From assembly GCA_910587865.1 (NCBI GenBank), contig CAJUNX010000005.1:38870-79339 (forward strand): DNA of 40,470 nucleotides. The letters run 5' to 3'. The DNA comes from an uncultured Roseburia sp. (lineage in GTDB: Bacteria; Bacillota; Clostridia; Lachnospirales; Lachnospiraceae). Below are positions 18,929 to 26,686 of this stretch, piece by piece. The notes under the pieces are model-generated. The model was not told the DNA's origin and ran no database searches. It saw only the letters and a program-made list of their open reading frames with translations. How positions within the stretch are numbered: position 1 is the first letter of the stretch; each line of letters begins with the position of its first letter. A program made the translations under genes and the position numbers.

Positions 18929-19103
18929 AAATCCTCCTTGTTTTCCGAAGGAAAATGCTCCCTGACACCTGCTGTCAGGATTCTGCCCTTCAGCGAGCAG
19001 AGGATTTTCCTCCTTGTTTTCCTGTTTCTTTATGCATTTATTCTAATTCAGTCCCGGGAATAAATCTCCCATTATTCCGCGGTATTTTTGCGGGAATTGC
19101 GGA
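18929..19103 (-). promoter_or_regulatory. Structured leader before the sugar-binding protein gene
   Basis: A 15-base segment with the Shine-Dalgarno (TCCTCCTTGTTTTCC on plus) occurs twice, at 18932-18946 and 19008-19022, 76 bp apart. Between them lie hairpins TTTTCC/GGAAAA (18941-18955) and CCTGACA/TGTCAGG (18961-18979). TAGAAT near 19050 could be a -10 box, but no good -35 was found; activation by the AraC-type regulator would fit this. Confidence 0.5.
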
Positions 19104-19151
19104 AAAAATCAGCGGAGATCCCACTCTTTTGTCGGATCCCCGCTGATTTTT
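19104..19151 (-). terminator. Terminator after the kinase-regulator operon
   Basis: AAAAATCAGCGG (19104-19115) and CCGCTGATTTTT (19140-19151) pair perfectly, extended by GATCC/GGATC after one mismatch, loop 12 bases. A-runs and T-runs on both flanks allow function on either strand. It separates the regulator genes from the transport operon. Confidence 0.85.
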
Positions 19152-19350
19152 CTGCTCTCCTGCCGCTATTCTGTTCTTCTGCCGGTATTCCGACTTCCCC
19201 TTTTTCCTGCCGTCTCATTCGTCCGCAATTTTTTTTCAAAAGACCTGATACAGGCAGTTCCACTCAACATCGCTTCCCGCTGTTTACCGACTAAATAATC
19301 TGACATCACACATAGCGCTCGTCCGTGTCGTACCGCCCGATGCACAATTG
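19152..19350. other. Intergenic stretch with no clear feature
   Basis: Between the terminator and the response-regulator stop codon. It has pyrimidine-rich runs and an eight-T run near 19230 but no gene, promoter or hairpin that I could support. Confidence 0.4.
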
Positions 19351-20937
19351 TTATATGTTTTCATTTCGGCTTTGTACCTCCGCTCTCCTCTTATAATCGC
19401 TCGGCAGCACCCCTTCGATGCGCTTAAACACCTCCGAGAAATAGGAAAAATTACTGTACCCCAGCCGCACCGCGATATCTCCGATATTCTCCTCCCCGCG
19501 CGCGATCAGCTCCTTCGCCCGGGCGATTTTCTCACGGATGATATATTCGCTCAGCGATATCCCCGTCTCCTTTTTAAAGCTCCGCGACACGTAATCCGCG
19601 GAAAAATTCACATGCTCCGCGATCTGTTCCCGGCTGATGCGCCCTTCTATGTGTTCTCCGATATAGGCCCGGATGCGCAGAATCATCTCCCGTTCACTGC
19701 CGTCGCCGGTTCCCTGCTCCTCAAAGCGGTCGGAAACGGACAGCACCCATTCCATCAGATCCGGCAGGGACTGCCAGCTGCGCATCACCAGTTCCATCCG
19801 CTCGTTTGTCCAAAAATCCGCAAGCGCGATATGATACCGCTCAAGGCAGCGGTAAATCTCCCTGCGCACCTCCTCCGCCGCGAGAAACCGCTCCTTTGCC
19901 CCGATCTCATACCCGCTGTCCCGGACGGCCGACGCGTATTGTCTGAGCGATTTAAAATCGCCTCCCGACAGCCAGCCGCAGATCTGATCCACCGAAAGCT
20001 CCCAGGCGTCATCCCCTCCCGCTGCCGGCAGGCTGCAGTCGATCACGCACTGCGCCGCCGACGCATTCTCATAATCTCTCTGCAAAAGCTTCTGATACCG
20101 CTCGTGCAGCTCCTCCCCAAAGCACGGCGCGTCCAGATAAGCCGTCATCCCGGCCCCTGTGATCGTGCGGCAGACATCCAGAAAGCTCTCCAGATTCTCA
20201 TAGAGCCCGCCGGTCTTTTTTTCCGGGAGAACCGCCCACATCCTAAGATCCTTCCACCCCGTTTTTCCGGCGTCCTCGTCCCTGATAATGAGGTCGCGCG
20301 AGATATTGTGTATGACAAATGTCATCAGATCCGGCTGCTCCCTCCATTCCTCTTTCCGGTCAGCGATCCCGTGAACGGAAAACAGAATCAGCCGGTACTG
20401 TTCATTGACATCGTAATCAATGCGAAGCTGCCCGGCCAGACGGAGCATTTCTGACGGAGATCCCTGCCTGCCGTCGATCAGACTCTCCCAGAATTCCCTC
20501 TCCAGCCGCTCCTTGTGATGATCCCACAAAAGCCCCTTCTGCTCCCTCGCACGCGTCATCTGCTCTTCCCTGCGGCATTCCGCGGCCTTTACGATGATCT
20601 CCTCCAGATGCTTTACATTCACCGGCTTTACCACATACTCCATCACCTGATGATGCATCGCCTCCTGGGCGTAAGCAAATTCCGCGTGACAGGTCAGGCA
20701 GACCGCGATACTGTCGTACCCGTTTTCTCTCACCCAGCCCAAAAGCGCAAGACCGCTCTCCCCCGGCATCTCGATATCCGTGATGACAATATCCACCTCA
20801 TGCAGGGCAAACATTTTTTTTGCCTGCGCCGCGTTAAACGCGGTCAGCACCATATCCACACCGGCCGCCGCCCAGTCCACGCACCGCTGGATCGTGCGCA
20901 CCGCATAGATTTCATCATCTACAATCAGAACATTCAT
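19351..20937 (-). CDS. Response regulator, YesN type (receiver plus AraC HTH)
   Basis: Cytoplasmic transcription factor of a two-component system, 528 residues. The receiver domain (1-120) has the acidic pair in IVDDE, phospho-acceptor Asp54 in ITDIEMPG, and Lys104 in YVVKPV. A long middle region of unknown fold (about 130-420) follows. The C-terminal AraC DNA-binding domain includes YVSRSFKKETGISLSEYI and LGYSNFSYFSEVFKR. The start overlaps the kinase stop by ATGA. It likely activates the sugar operon that begins 420 bases downstream, in response to the kinase. Confidence 0.94.
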   Translation of the reverse strand: MNVLIVDDEIYAVRTIQRCVDWAAAGVDMVLTAFNAAQAKKMFALHEVDIVITDIEMPGESGLALLGWVRENGYDSIAVCLTCHAEFAYAQEAMHHQVMEYVVKPVNVKHLEEIIVKAAECRREEQMTRAREQKGLLWDHHKERLEREFWESLIDGRQGSPSEMLRLAGQLRIDYDVNEQYRLILFSVHGIADRKEEWREQPDLMTFVIHNISRDLIIRDEDAGKTGWKDLRMWAVLPEKKTGGLYENLESFLDVCRTITGAGMTAYLDAPCFGEELHERYQKLLQRDYENASAAQCVIDCSLPAAGGDDAWELSVDQICGWLSGGDFKSLRQYASAVRDSGYEIGAKERFLAAEEVRREIYRCLERYHIALADFWTNERMELVMRSWQSLPDLMEWVLSVSDRFEEQGTGDGSEREMILRIRAYIGEHIEGRISREQIAEHVNFSADYVSRSFKKETGISLSEYIIREKIARAKELIARGEENIGDIAVRLGYSNFSYFSEVFKRIEGVLPSDYKRRAEVQSRNENI

Positions 20938-22658
20938 CCTTTTTTCACCTCGTCCTCGTCCGCCTCTCCCTCCGGATTTACGGGAATCCGGATTTCAGTC
21001 CTGGCCCCCTGCGCATTTGAGATCGAAAAGACCGCCTGATCCCCGTACAGATGCCGTAAGCGCTGTTTTAGATTCCACAGTCCGATATGCTTTCCCTCCG
21101 GCGGGATGTCTTTTAAAAAGCGCTCCAGAATCTCTGGCGGATAACCGTTTCCGTTATCCTGCACCAGAAAAACCGCCTCTTTGTCCTCCCGCGCCGCCGA
21201 AAGGGAGATCACGCTCTCCTGCGTGATATCAAACGCGTATTTCATCGAATTCTCAATCAGAAGCTGGAGCATCAGCGGCGGGATCAGCGTCTCCATAAGC
21301 CCTTCCTCCACCGCGCATTCATAGCGAAAATTCTCCCCTACCCGGATCTCCATGATCTTTAAATAATGGCCGATATGAACAAGCTCCTCTTTTACGGTCG
21401 TCCTTCCTCCCCGCGTGCCCGCGATATAGCGGAGATACGCCGAGAGATTTTCCGTCAGCTGCGGGATCAGCCGGGTATCCCCCGCCTGCGCCATCAGGTT
21501 TACCAGGTTTAAGGCATTCAGGAAAAAATGCGGCTCCAGCTGCAGCTGTAAATAATCCATCTCGAGCTGCTTTTTTTCCAGCGCATCCTCATAGACCTGG
21601 ATTTTCAGCTCCCGGATCTCTGTGATCATATCGTGAAACGAATCGATCAGATGCGCAATCTCATTACTCGAATGACAGCTCTCGATCCGCACGTCAAGCT
21701 TCCCCTGTTCGACCTGCGTCATCCCCTCCTCCATCTTCTCGATCGGGAGAAACACGCTCCTTTTCAGGGAGCGGAGCAGCCACGGGAGCAGGACAAAGAG
21801 AAATACCGTCAGCGCCGTGACCGCGACTGCCCGGATCAGATAAAACGGCCCTAAAAGCTGCGACCGGTCCACCACTGCCATCATCCGGAAGTCTCCTGCA
21901 GATGACACAACGCCTGTCATCAGATACGCATCCTCCTCCCCCGTATAATAGTATCCGTCAAGATCGCCGCCGTAATCCAGCGAAAGCAGCGCGGGATCGT
22001 CCGCCCTGCTGCGCAGCGTCCCGTCAGGCGAGGTCATCACGCAGCTGACGCCCTCCTCTAACTTCCAGTCGCTCACCGGAACCGAAAGCGTCTCAAATGT
22101 CGTCCACGCATAAAAGAGTGCCTGCTCATTTCCTGCCGCACACAGCAGTATGCTGCTGTCTGCGACCGGACAGGTCACCCATCTGCCCCGCACGCCGGAA
22201 AGCTCTTTCGCGTGCTCTTTTACATACCCGAGGATCTCCATGCGGCTGATGAAGCTCTCGCTATACTCCGAAAAACCGTATACCTGCTTTCCGTTCTGCG
22301 CCGAATAACAGCCAATTCCTTCCACATAGTGAAACAGCGGCTTCTGCTCCGCGATCAGATTATTGTACCGCTGCGCCGCAGGCTCGCTGATCCCCGGATC
22401 CGCCGAGGAAAATTCATCCGTGTCCGTCCGGTAGAGTGCCTCGCTCACCAGCCAGTTCGAGACCTTGTTCAGTTCCCCGTCCAGAAGGTTCATATTCAGG
22501 CTTAAGATGTCATAATCATTCTCATAAATCCGCTGCTCGATCAGGCCGATTGAATAATAGTTCATCCAGAACAAAAGCAGCAGCACAGGCACACAGGTAA
22601 ACAGCACCACCACGACCACCTTTACCCGAAGAGAATTCCATCGTCCGCGCAGATTCAT
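20934..22658 (-). CDS. Sensor histidine kinase, YesM type
   Basis: Membrane sensor kinase, 574 residues. One segment near residues 10-32 and another near 270-295 bracket an extracellular sensing domain; a HAMP linker follows. The phospho-acceptor is His377 in LQLEPHFFLNALN, and the ATP-binding domain shows LLIENSMKYAF and DNGNGYP. This is the LytS/YesM type of kinase usual beside LplABC sugar loci. The start at 22658 follows GGAGGAGG and lies 28 bases after a good promoter, so the open frame to 22940 is not translated. It probably senses the sugar or a ligand-loaded binding protein. Confidence 0.94.
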   Translation of the reverse strand: MNLRGRWNSLRVKVVVVVLFTCVPVLLLLFWMNYYSIGLIEQRIYENDYDILSLNMNLLDGELNKVSNWLVSEALYRTDTDEFSSADPGISEPAAQRYNNLIAEQKPLFHYVEGIGCYSAQNGKQVYGFSEYSESFISRMEILGYVKEHAKELSGVRGRWVTCPVADSSILLCAAGNEQALFYAWTTFETLSVPVSDWKLEEGVSCVMTSPDGTLRSRADDPALLSLDYGGDLDGYYYTGEEDAYLMTGVVSSAGDFRMMAVVDRSQLLGPFYLIRAVAVTALTVFLFVLLPWLLRSLKRSVFLPIEKMEEGMTQVEQGKLDVRIESCHSSNEIAHLIDSFHDMITEIRELKIQVYEDALEKKQLEMDYLQLQLEPHFFLNALNLVNLMAQAGDTRLIPQLTENLSAYLRYIAGTRGGRTTVKEELVHIGHYLKIMEIRVGENFRYECAVEEGLMETLIPPLMLQLLIENSMKYAFDITQESVISLSAAREDKEAVFLVQDNGNGYPPEILERFLKDIPPEGKHIGLWNLKQRLRHLYGDQAVFSISNAQGARTEIRIPVNPEGEADEDEVKKG

Positions 22659-22685
22659 ATCAGTCCTCCTCCTTTTCCTGTTCTC

Positions 22686-22714
22686 ATCATACACACAGAC
22701 GCCGTATTCGTCAA
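22686..22714 (-). promoter_or_regulatory. Promoter of the kinase-regulator operon
   Basis: TTGACG (22709-22714) and TATGAT (22686-22691) on the minus strand, 17-base spacer. The start would be near 22679, about 20 bases before the ATG. Confidence 0.7.
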
Positions 22715-22738
22715 ACGTTTCCGCGCTCCGTACCTGCC

Positions 22739-22821
22739 GGCCCGGGCGCAGCTCCTTCTGGCCCGGGCGCAGCTCCTTCTGGCCCGGGCGCAGCCCTTTG
22801 GGCCCGGATGCGGCTCCTTCT
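22739..22821. repeat. 21-bp tandem repeat, four copies, upstream of the kinase promoter
   Basis: Copies start at 22739, 22760, 22781 and about 22801. The first two are identical, the last two diverged. The unit contains GGCCCGGGCGCAG followed by CTCCTTCT. The array lies about 25 bases beyond the -35 box. It could be a set of regulator sites or a slippage-prone repeat. Confidence 0.85.
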
Positions 22822-22895
22822 GGCACCCGCAAAACACTTTCTTGCAACATCGGGGTTTTTCCAATATAATGATGATGCCAGGGGAGGAAGATCAT

Positions 22896-23030
22896 GTGTT
22901 TCACGCCTGCGTGAAAACGCATGACTTTGTGACCCGCCAAACATGAGAAAGCAGCTGTTTTCCACAGGAAAATGAGCGGATTTCGAATGTTTTTCGGATT
23001 TCGGGAGTGTGAAACACGCAGAAATCCGAA
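22896..23030. repeat. Several short inverted repeats before the LacI-type gene
   Basis: GTGTTTCAC (22896-22904) is the complement of GTGAAACAC (23010-23018). TTTCACG/CGTGAAA form a hairpin at 22899-22916. TTCGGATTTC (22993-23002) pairs with GAAATCCGAA (23021-23030). Nothing in this stretch looks coding. Confidence 0.65.
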
Positions 23031-23068
23031 GGCATCATGGGGTCAGATGCTTTTGACCCCGACATCAT
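23019..23068 (+). repeat. 50-bp element, left copy (inverted pair)
   Basis: Identical, apart from one base at 23061, to the reverse complement of 25350-25399. It contains the hairpin GGGGTCA/TGACCCC. It lies 44 bases before the LacI ATG, in the same relation as the right copy has to the alcohol dehydrogenase gene. Confidence 0.92.
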
Positions 23069-23081
23069 CATGATGCATAAG
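23053..23081 (+). promoter_or_regulatory. Possible promoter of the LacI-type gene
   Basis: TTGACC (23053-23058) in the 50-bp element, 17-base spacer, CATAAG (23076-23081). The -10 match is poor. Confidence 0.35.
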
Positions 23082-23112
23082 ACACAGAATTGATATGGAA
23101 GAAGGGAACCTT

Positions 23113-24117
23113 ATGGCATCCACATTAAAAGATATCGCAGACCTCGCCGGCGTTTCCGTGAGCACCGCCTCCATCGTGATGCGCGGAAACGGCAGCAAGC
23201 GAAAAATATCCGACGCGACGCAGCAGAAAGTCCTCGCCGCCGCAAAATCACTCAATTACACGCCGGACATGCGGGCAAAAGCGCTTCGGAGCGGCTTTTC
23301 CGGCACGGCTGTCGTCACGCTCTTCTGGGCGACCGATATCCGCTTACAGATGCTCTCACGGTTTATCCAGGGCCTGCAGGCCGCCCCTGACGGCAGCCGC
23401 TGTGAGATCATGATCAAGACCTACGAGAACGACCATCTGAGAGAAGCGCTCACGGACGGCACACTGCGCGGCTGCAACGGCATTATCATCTGCAACCCCT
23501 CCGGCTCCGATATGGATTATCTGGAGCAGAACAATTTCCCGGTTCCGATCGTCCTTTACAACCGGTACTCCAAAAAATATTCCGCCGTGCACATGGATGA
23601 CCGTATCATCGGGCAGTATCCTGCCTTTGTCTTCGCAAAGCACGGGAGAAAATATCCCGCTATCTTAAAAGCGCCCTCCACCTTCGGCGGAATGAATGTC
23701 CGCACGAGCATTTTCGAGGAGCAGGCCGTCTCCTCCGGCATGTATTCCCCGGTCATCATCGATGTCGAAAACAGCATGGACGGCGGATATCAGGGGATTG
23801 ATCTTTTGCTGTCACACGTGACGGAATGCGACTGCCTGTTCTGCACCTCGGACTACATCGCGCTCGGTGCGCTGAAAGCGCTGCACCGGCATCAGGTCGC
23901 CGTCCCAAAACAGCTTGAGATCATCAGCGTCGGAAATGCCTATCCGGATCTGTCGCGCTATTCGATCCCGTCGCTCTCCGTGATGAGCCTTCCGATGGAG
24001 GAGATGGCCGCCGCATGCCTGATGATACTCTGTCAGCACATCACCTCCTTTGACACCGCCGTCATCTCCCAGCAGCTCGAGGTCCGCTATATCGCAAGAG
24101 AGAGCTGCGGAGAGTAA
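23113..24117 (+). CDS. LacI-family transcriptional regulator
   Basis: DNA-binding repressor or activator, 334 residues. The N-terminal helix-turn-helix reads TLKDIADLAGVSVSTASIV, and the rest is the periplasmic-binding-protein-like sensor domain, with the C-terminal pattern YSIPSLSVMSLPMEEMA. ATG 23113 is chosen because AAGGG lies six bases upstream and the HTH begins at once; ATG 23095 would add six residues. It faces the alcohol dehydrogenase gene tail to tail, 22 bases between stops. Both genes carry the same 50-bp element upstream, so this protein may control both. The ligand is not known. Confidence 0.9.
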   Translation: MASTLKDIADLAGVSVSTASIVMRGNGSKRKISDATQQKVLAAAKSLNYTPDMRAKALRSGFSGTAVVTLFWATDIRLQMLSRFIQGLQAAPDGSRCEIMIKTYENDHLREALTDGTLRGCNGIIICNPSGSDMDYLEQNNFPVPIVLYNRYSKKYSAVHMDDRIIGQYPAFVFAKHGRKYPAILKAPSTFGGMNVRTSIFEEQAVSSGMYSPVIIDVENSMDGGYQGIDLLLSHVTECDCLFCTSDYIALGALKALHRHQVAVPKQLEIISVGNAYPDLSRYSIPSLSVMSLPMEEMAAACLMILCQHITSFDTAVISQQLEVRYIARESCGE

Positions 24118-24139
24118 ACGGCGGGGCAGCCCGCTCTCT

Positions 24140-25318
24140 TCACCTCGCCGCCCGATAGATCCCCGCAATCTCCTCCCGCGAGAGCTTTTTCACGATCCCG
24201 GGCATTCCCTGCGCCGATTTCATGCATTTTTCGGCAAGCTCTTCGATCTGCTCCTCCGTCGGCGCAACGCCAAGCTCCGTCATGTTCACCGGCATGCCGA
24301 TCTCCCGAAAAAACGCTTCTGCGGCCCGGATCCCCGCAAGCGCCGTCTCCCGCTCATTTCCCTGCCACGGCACATTCATGACATTTGTCGCAAACGACGC
24401 AAAGCGTTCCATCCGCTCCCCGTACACCAGGCGCGCCCAGCTCCCCCAGACTGCCGTAAGCCCGGCGCCGTGCGCAACGTCGTACATGGCTCCCAGCTCA
24501 TGCTCCAGCTTGTGCACTGCCCAGTCGCCGCCGTCCGTCCCGCAGCCGGTCAGGCCGTTGTGTGAAAGGCTCCCCGCCCACATGATCTCGGCTCTGGCCT
24601 CATAGTTCTCCGGCTCTTTTACCAGAAGCCTCGCATTCCGGATCACCGTGCGCATCAGCGCCTCCGCGATCCCGTCCGTCAGCTCCATATTTTCCCCGTG
24701 GTTAAAATAACGCTCCATCGTGTGCATGAGAATATCCGCACAGCCGCAGGCCGTCTGATATGGCGGCAGCGTCATCGTAAGCTCCGGGTTCATCACCGCA
24801 AACCGCGGCCTGCCGGCATCGCTCTTCGTGCCCCGCTTCTCCCATGTATCGTCATTTGTAATGACGCAGGAATTGCTCATCTCGCTCCCCGCCGCCGCGA
24901 TCGTGAGCACGACCCCGATCGGCAGGCACGCCGTGGCCGTCCGCTTAAAATTATAAAAATCCCACACATCGCCGCTGCACGCCACACCGTAGCCGATGGC
25001 CTTCGCGGAGTCGATCACGCTCCCGCCTCCGACGGCGAGAATAAAATCCACGCCCTCCCGCTCACAGAGCGCGATCCCCTCCCGCACCAGCGATAAGCGC
25101 GGATTCGGCTGCACGCCGCCGAGCTCGGTAAAGGGGATCCGCCCCGCCGCAAGCTGCTCTCTGATGCGGTCCAGCAGGCCGGAGCGCTCCGCACTCCCGC
25201 CGCCGTAATGCAGCAGCACCTTCGCCGCGCCGGCTTCCTTTATCAGTCCTGCCGTCTGTTTTTCGCTGTCTCTTCCAAATACGATCTTTGTAGGTGTATA
25301 ATAACTAAAATCATGCAT
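24140..25318 (-). CDS. Iron-containing alcohol dehydrogenase
   Basis: Group III alcohol dehydrogenase that reduces aldehydes or ketones with NAD(P)H, 392 residues. The nucleotide-binding motif is VGGGSVIDSAKAI (about residues 97-109). Metal-ligand regions are DILMHTMERYFNH and, further on, KLEHELGAMYDVAHGAGL. It resembles the BdhA/YqhD branch (DFSYYTPTKIVFG at the start), usually NADPH-linked and broad in substrate. It may dispose of the aldehyde formed in deoxy-sugar breakdown (lactaldehyde to propanediol), which would fit nearby rhamnose and fucose loci, but that is inference. Confidence 0.92.
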   Translation of the reverse strand: MHDFSYYTPTKIVFGRDSEKQTAGLIKEAGAAKVLLHYGGGSAERSGLLDRIREQLAAGRIPFTELGGVQPNPRLSLVREGIALCEREGVDFILAVGGGSVIDSAKAIGYGVACSGDVWDFYNFKRTATACLPIGVVLTIAAAGSEMSNSCVITNDDTWEKRGTKSDAGRPRFAVMNPELTMTLPPYQTACGCADILMHTMERYFNHGENMELTDGIAEALMRTVIRNARLLVKEPENYEARAEIMWAGSLSHNGLTGCGTDGGDWAVHKLEHELGAMYDVAHGAGLTAVWGSWARLVYGERMERFASFATNVMNVPWQGNERETALAGIRAAEAFFREIGMPVNMTELGVAPTEEQIEELAEKCMKSAQGMPGIVKKLSREEIAGIYRAAR

Positions 25319-25349
25319 GGCTGTACTCCCCCTTTTTATCCTTTATGGT

Positions 25350-25399
25350 ATGATGTTGGGGTCAAAAGCATCTGACCCCATGATGCCTTCGGATTTCTG
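25350..25399 (-). repeat. 50-bp element, right copy (inverted pair)
   Basis: Reverse complement of 23019-23068 with one mismatch (25357). It ends 32 bases before the alcohol dehydrogenase ATG. Both copies point toward the gene they precede. Confidence 0.92.
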
Positions 25400-25401
25400 T
25401 A

Positions 25402-25436
25402 CATAAGGCTTCTGCAGGTCAGCTTTGCATAAGGCT
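25402..25436. repeat. 9-bp direct repeat beside the right 50-bp element
   Basis: CATAAGGCT at 25402-25410 and 25428-25436, 26 bp apart, inside the unknown short ORF. Significance uncertain. Confidence 0.5.
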
Positions 25437-25525
25437 GATCTTTCAGCAGACCCTTTAAAAACAGCAGATAAGTCTCTTTCTGATCCTCCCCTGTAAACTT
25501 CCGGTGACACATCCCCGCCTTTGGT

Positions 25526-25554
25526 ATTATACCGCAGTACACGCCTCTTTACAA
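25526..25554 (-). promoter_or_regulatory. Minus-strand promoter before the short ORF and Fe-ADH
   Basis: TTGTAA (25549-25554), 17-base spacer, TATAAT (25526-25531). It is divergent from the DHH gene promoter and could also drive the alcohol dehydrogenase gene. Confidence 0.6.
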
Positions 25555-25595
25555 TCGCCGCTCCGTCTGATTTCTCAATTGATTCCGCGTGCCGG

Positions 25596-25624
25596 TTGAA
25601 ATTTTCACATATTTTTACTATAAT
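25596..25624 (+). promoter_or_regulatory. Promoter of the DHH phosphoesterase gene
   Basis: TTGAAA (25596-25601), 17-base spacer, TATAAT (25619-25624), about 36 bases before the expected leader end at the ATG. Confidence 0.75.
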
Positions 25625-25666
25625 GGAGACAGTTGCAAATATACACAGACAAAAAGGAGAAGGATT

Positions 25667-26587
25667 ATGAGATTAGTGACACGTTCCGATTTTGACGGGC
25701 TTGCCTGCGGGGTGCTCTTAAAAGAAGCGGGCATCATCGATCACTGGAAGTTTGCGCACCCGAAGGATCTGCAGGACGGCCTTGTGGAGGTCTCAAAAAA
25801 CGACTGCCTGGCAAATGTCCCCTATGTGGAGGGCTGCGGTCTCTGGTTTGACCACCATTCCAGCGAGCATGAGCGCCTGGAGTTAGAGGGAAAATACGAG
25901 GGCGAGAGCCGCATCGCTCCCTCCTGCGCCCGCATCGTATACGACTATTACGGCGGCAAAGAAAAATTCCCGCGCTTTGACGAGATGATGGAGGCCGTGG
26001 ACAAGGTCGACTCCGGCAATCTTACCATCGACGAGATCCAGCATCCGACCGGATGGATCCTGATCGGTTTTCTGATGGATCCGCGAACCGGGCTCGGACG
26101 CTGGCGCAACTTCACGATTTCCAACTATCAGCTGATGGAGAAGCTCTTAGACGACTGCCGCACCATGACCGCGGACGAGATCTTAGAGCTTCCGGATGTA
26201 AAAGAGCGCGTCGAGGTCTATTTTGACCAGGCGGAGAAGTTCATGGATATGGTAAAGAACTTCAGCATCGTGAACGGAAATATCGTCGTCTCCGACCTGC
26301 GCGACGTCGATCCGATCTATGCCGGCAACCGTTTCTTAATCTACAGCATGTATCCGGAGCAGAATATCTCTGTTTGGATTGTAAACGGCCGCGGCGGGCT
26401 TGGCTGCAGCGTCGCAGTGGGCTACAGCATCATCAACCGAAGCTGCACGATCGACGTCGGCAGCCTGATGTTAAAATACGGCGGCGGCGGCCACAAAAAA
26501 GTCGGCACCTGCCAGTTCTCGAACGAGACCATGAGGGAAAACATGCCGAAGCTGTTAAAAGAGCTGGCTGAGATGTGTAATTCGTAA
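25667..26587 (+). CDS. DHH-family phosphoesterase
   Basis: Cytoplasmic phosphoesterase-like protein of the DHH/DHHA1 superfamily, 306 residues. The first metal motif is in TRSDFDGL (Asp8, Asp10), the signature FDHHSS holds Asp62, His63 and His64, and the DHHA1 nucleic-acid-binding motif is KYGGGGHKKVGT near residue 270. Relatives include NrnA-type oligoribonucleases, exopolyphosphatases and c-di-AMP hydrolases; this one cannot be assigned among them. The start at 25667 follows AAAGGAGAAGG. It is a single-gene unit with its own promoter and terminator. Confidence 0.88.
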   Translation: MRLVTRSDFDGLACGVLLKEAGIIDHWKFAHPKDLQDGLVEVSKNDCLANVPYVEGCGLWFDHHSSEHERLELEGKYEGESRIAPSCARIVYDYYGGKEKFPRFDEMMEAVDKVDSGNLTIDEIQHPTGWILIGFLMDPRTGLGRWRNFTISNYQLMEKLLDDCRTMTADEILELPDVKERVEVYFDQAEKFMDMVKNFSIVNGNIVVSDLRDVDPIYAGNRFLIYSMYPEQNISVWIVNGRGGLGCSVAVGYSIINRSCTIDVGSLMLKYGGGGHKKVGTCQFSNETMRENMPKLLKELAEMCNS

Positions 26588-26632
26588 TCGTCTCACGATA
26601 CATCACCGTCTCACCCTGCATCATCGTCTCAC
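26588..26632. repeat. 18-bp direct repeats between DHH gene and terminator
   Basis: CGTCTCAC recurs at exact 18-base spacing (units from 26588, 26606 and 26624), starting at the DHH stop codon and ending at the terminator stem. The first two units also share a CATCA tail. Confidence 0.75.
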
Positions 26633-26665
26633 AAAAAACCCCGGGTTGTGAACCCGGGGTTTTTT
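26633..26665. terminator. Bidirectional terminator, DHH gene and carB
   Basis: AAAAAACCCCGGGTT (26633-26647) and its exact complement (26651-26665) flank a GTG loop, with A- and T-runs on both sides. It can end both the DHH transcript and the convergent carB transcript. Confidence 0.95.
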
Positions 26666-26686
26666 AACATCCGATATCTCTTTTCG

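Larger units (their letters stand above)
25336..25512 (-). pseudogene. Short unknown ORF running into the 50-bp element, possible remnant
   Basis: A 58-codon frame starting at ATG 25512 behind AAAGG and a good promoter. The first 37 residues (beginning MCHRKFTGEDQKETYLL) look like ordinary protein; the last 20 are encoded by and beyond the 50-bp repeat. This suggests that the element cut off an older gene. I do not recognise the family. It could also be a short functional peptide or chance. Confidence 0.3.

Noticed and set aside
19348..20454. Plus-strand 368-codon ORF
   Set aside because: Antisense shadow of the response-regulator gene, whose receiver and AraC motifs are clear.
22659..22940. 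N-terminal extension of the histidine kinase with a seven-residue repeat
   Set aside because: A good promoter lies inside it (22686-22714) and the start at 22658 has a strong ribosome site, so this part is upstream of the transcript.
24121..24134. Terminator between LacI and Fe-ADH genes
   Set aside because: GCGGG/CCCGC is only a 5-bp stem with no T-run on either side, too weak to call.
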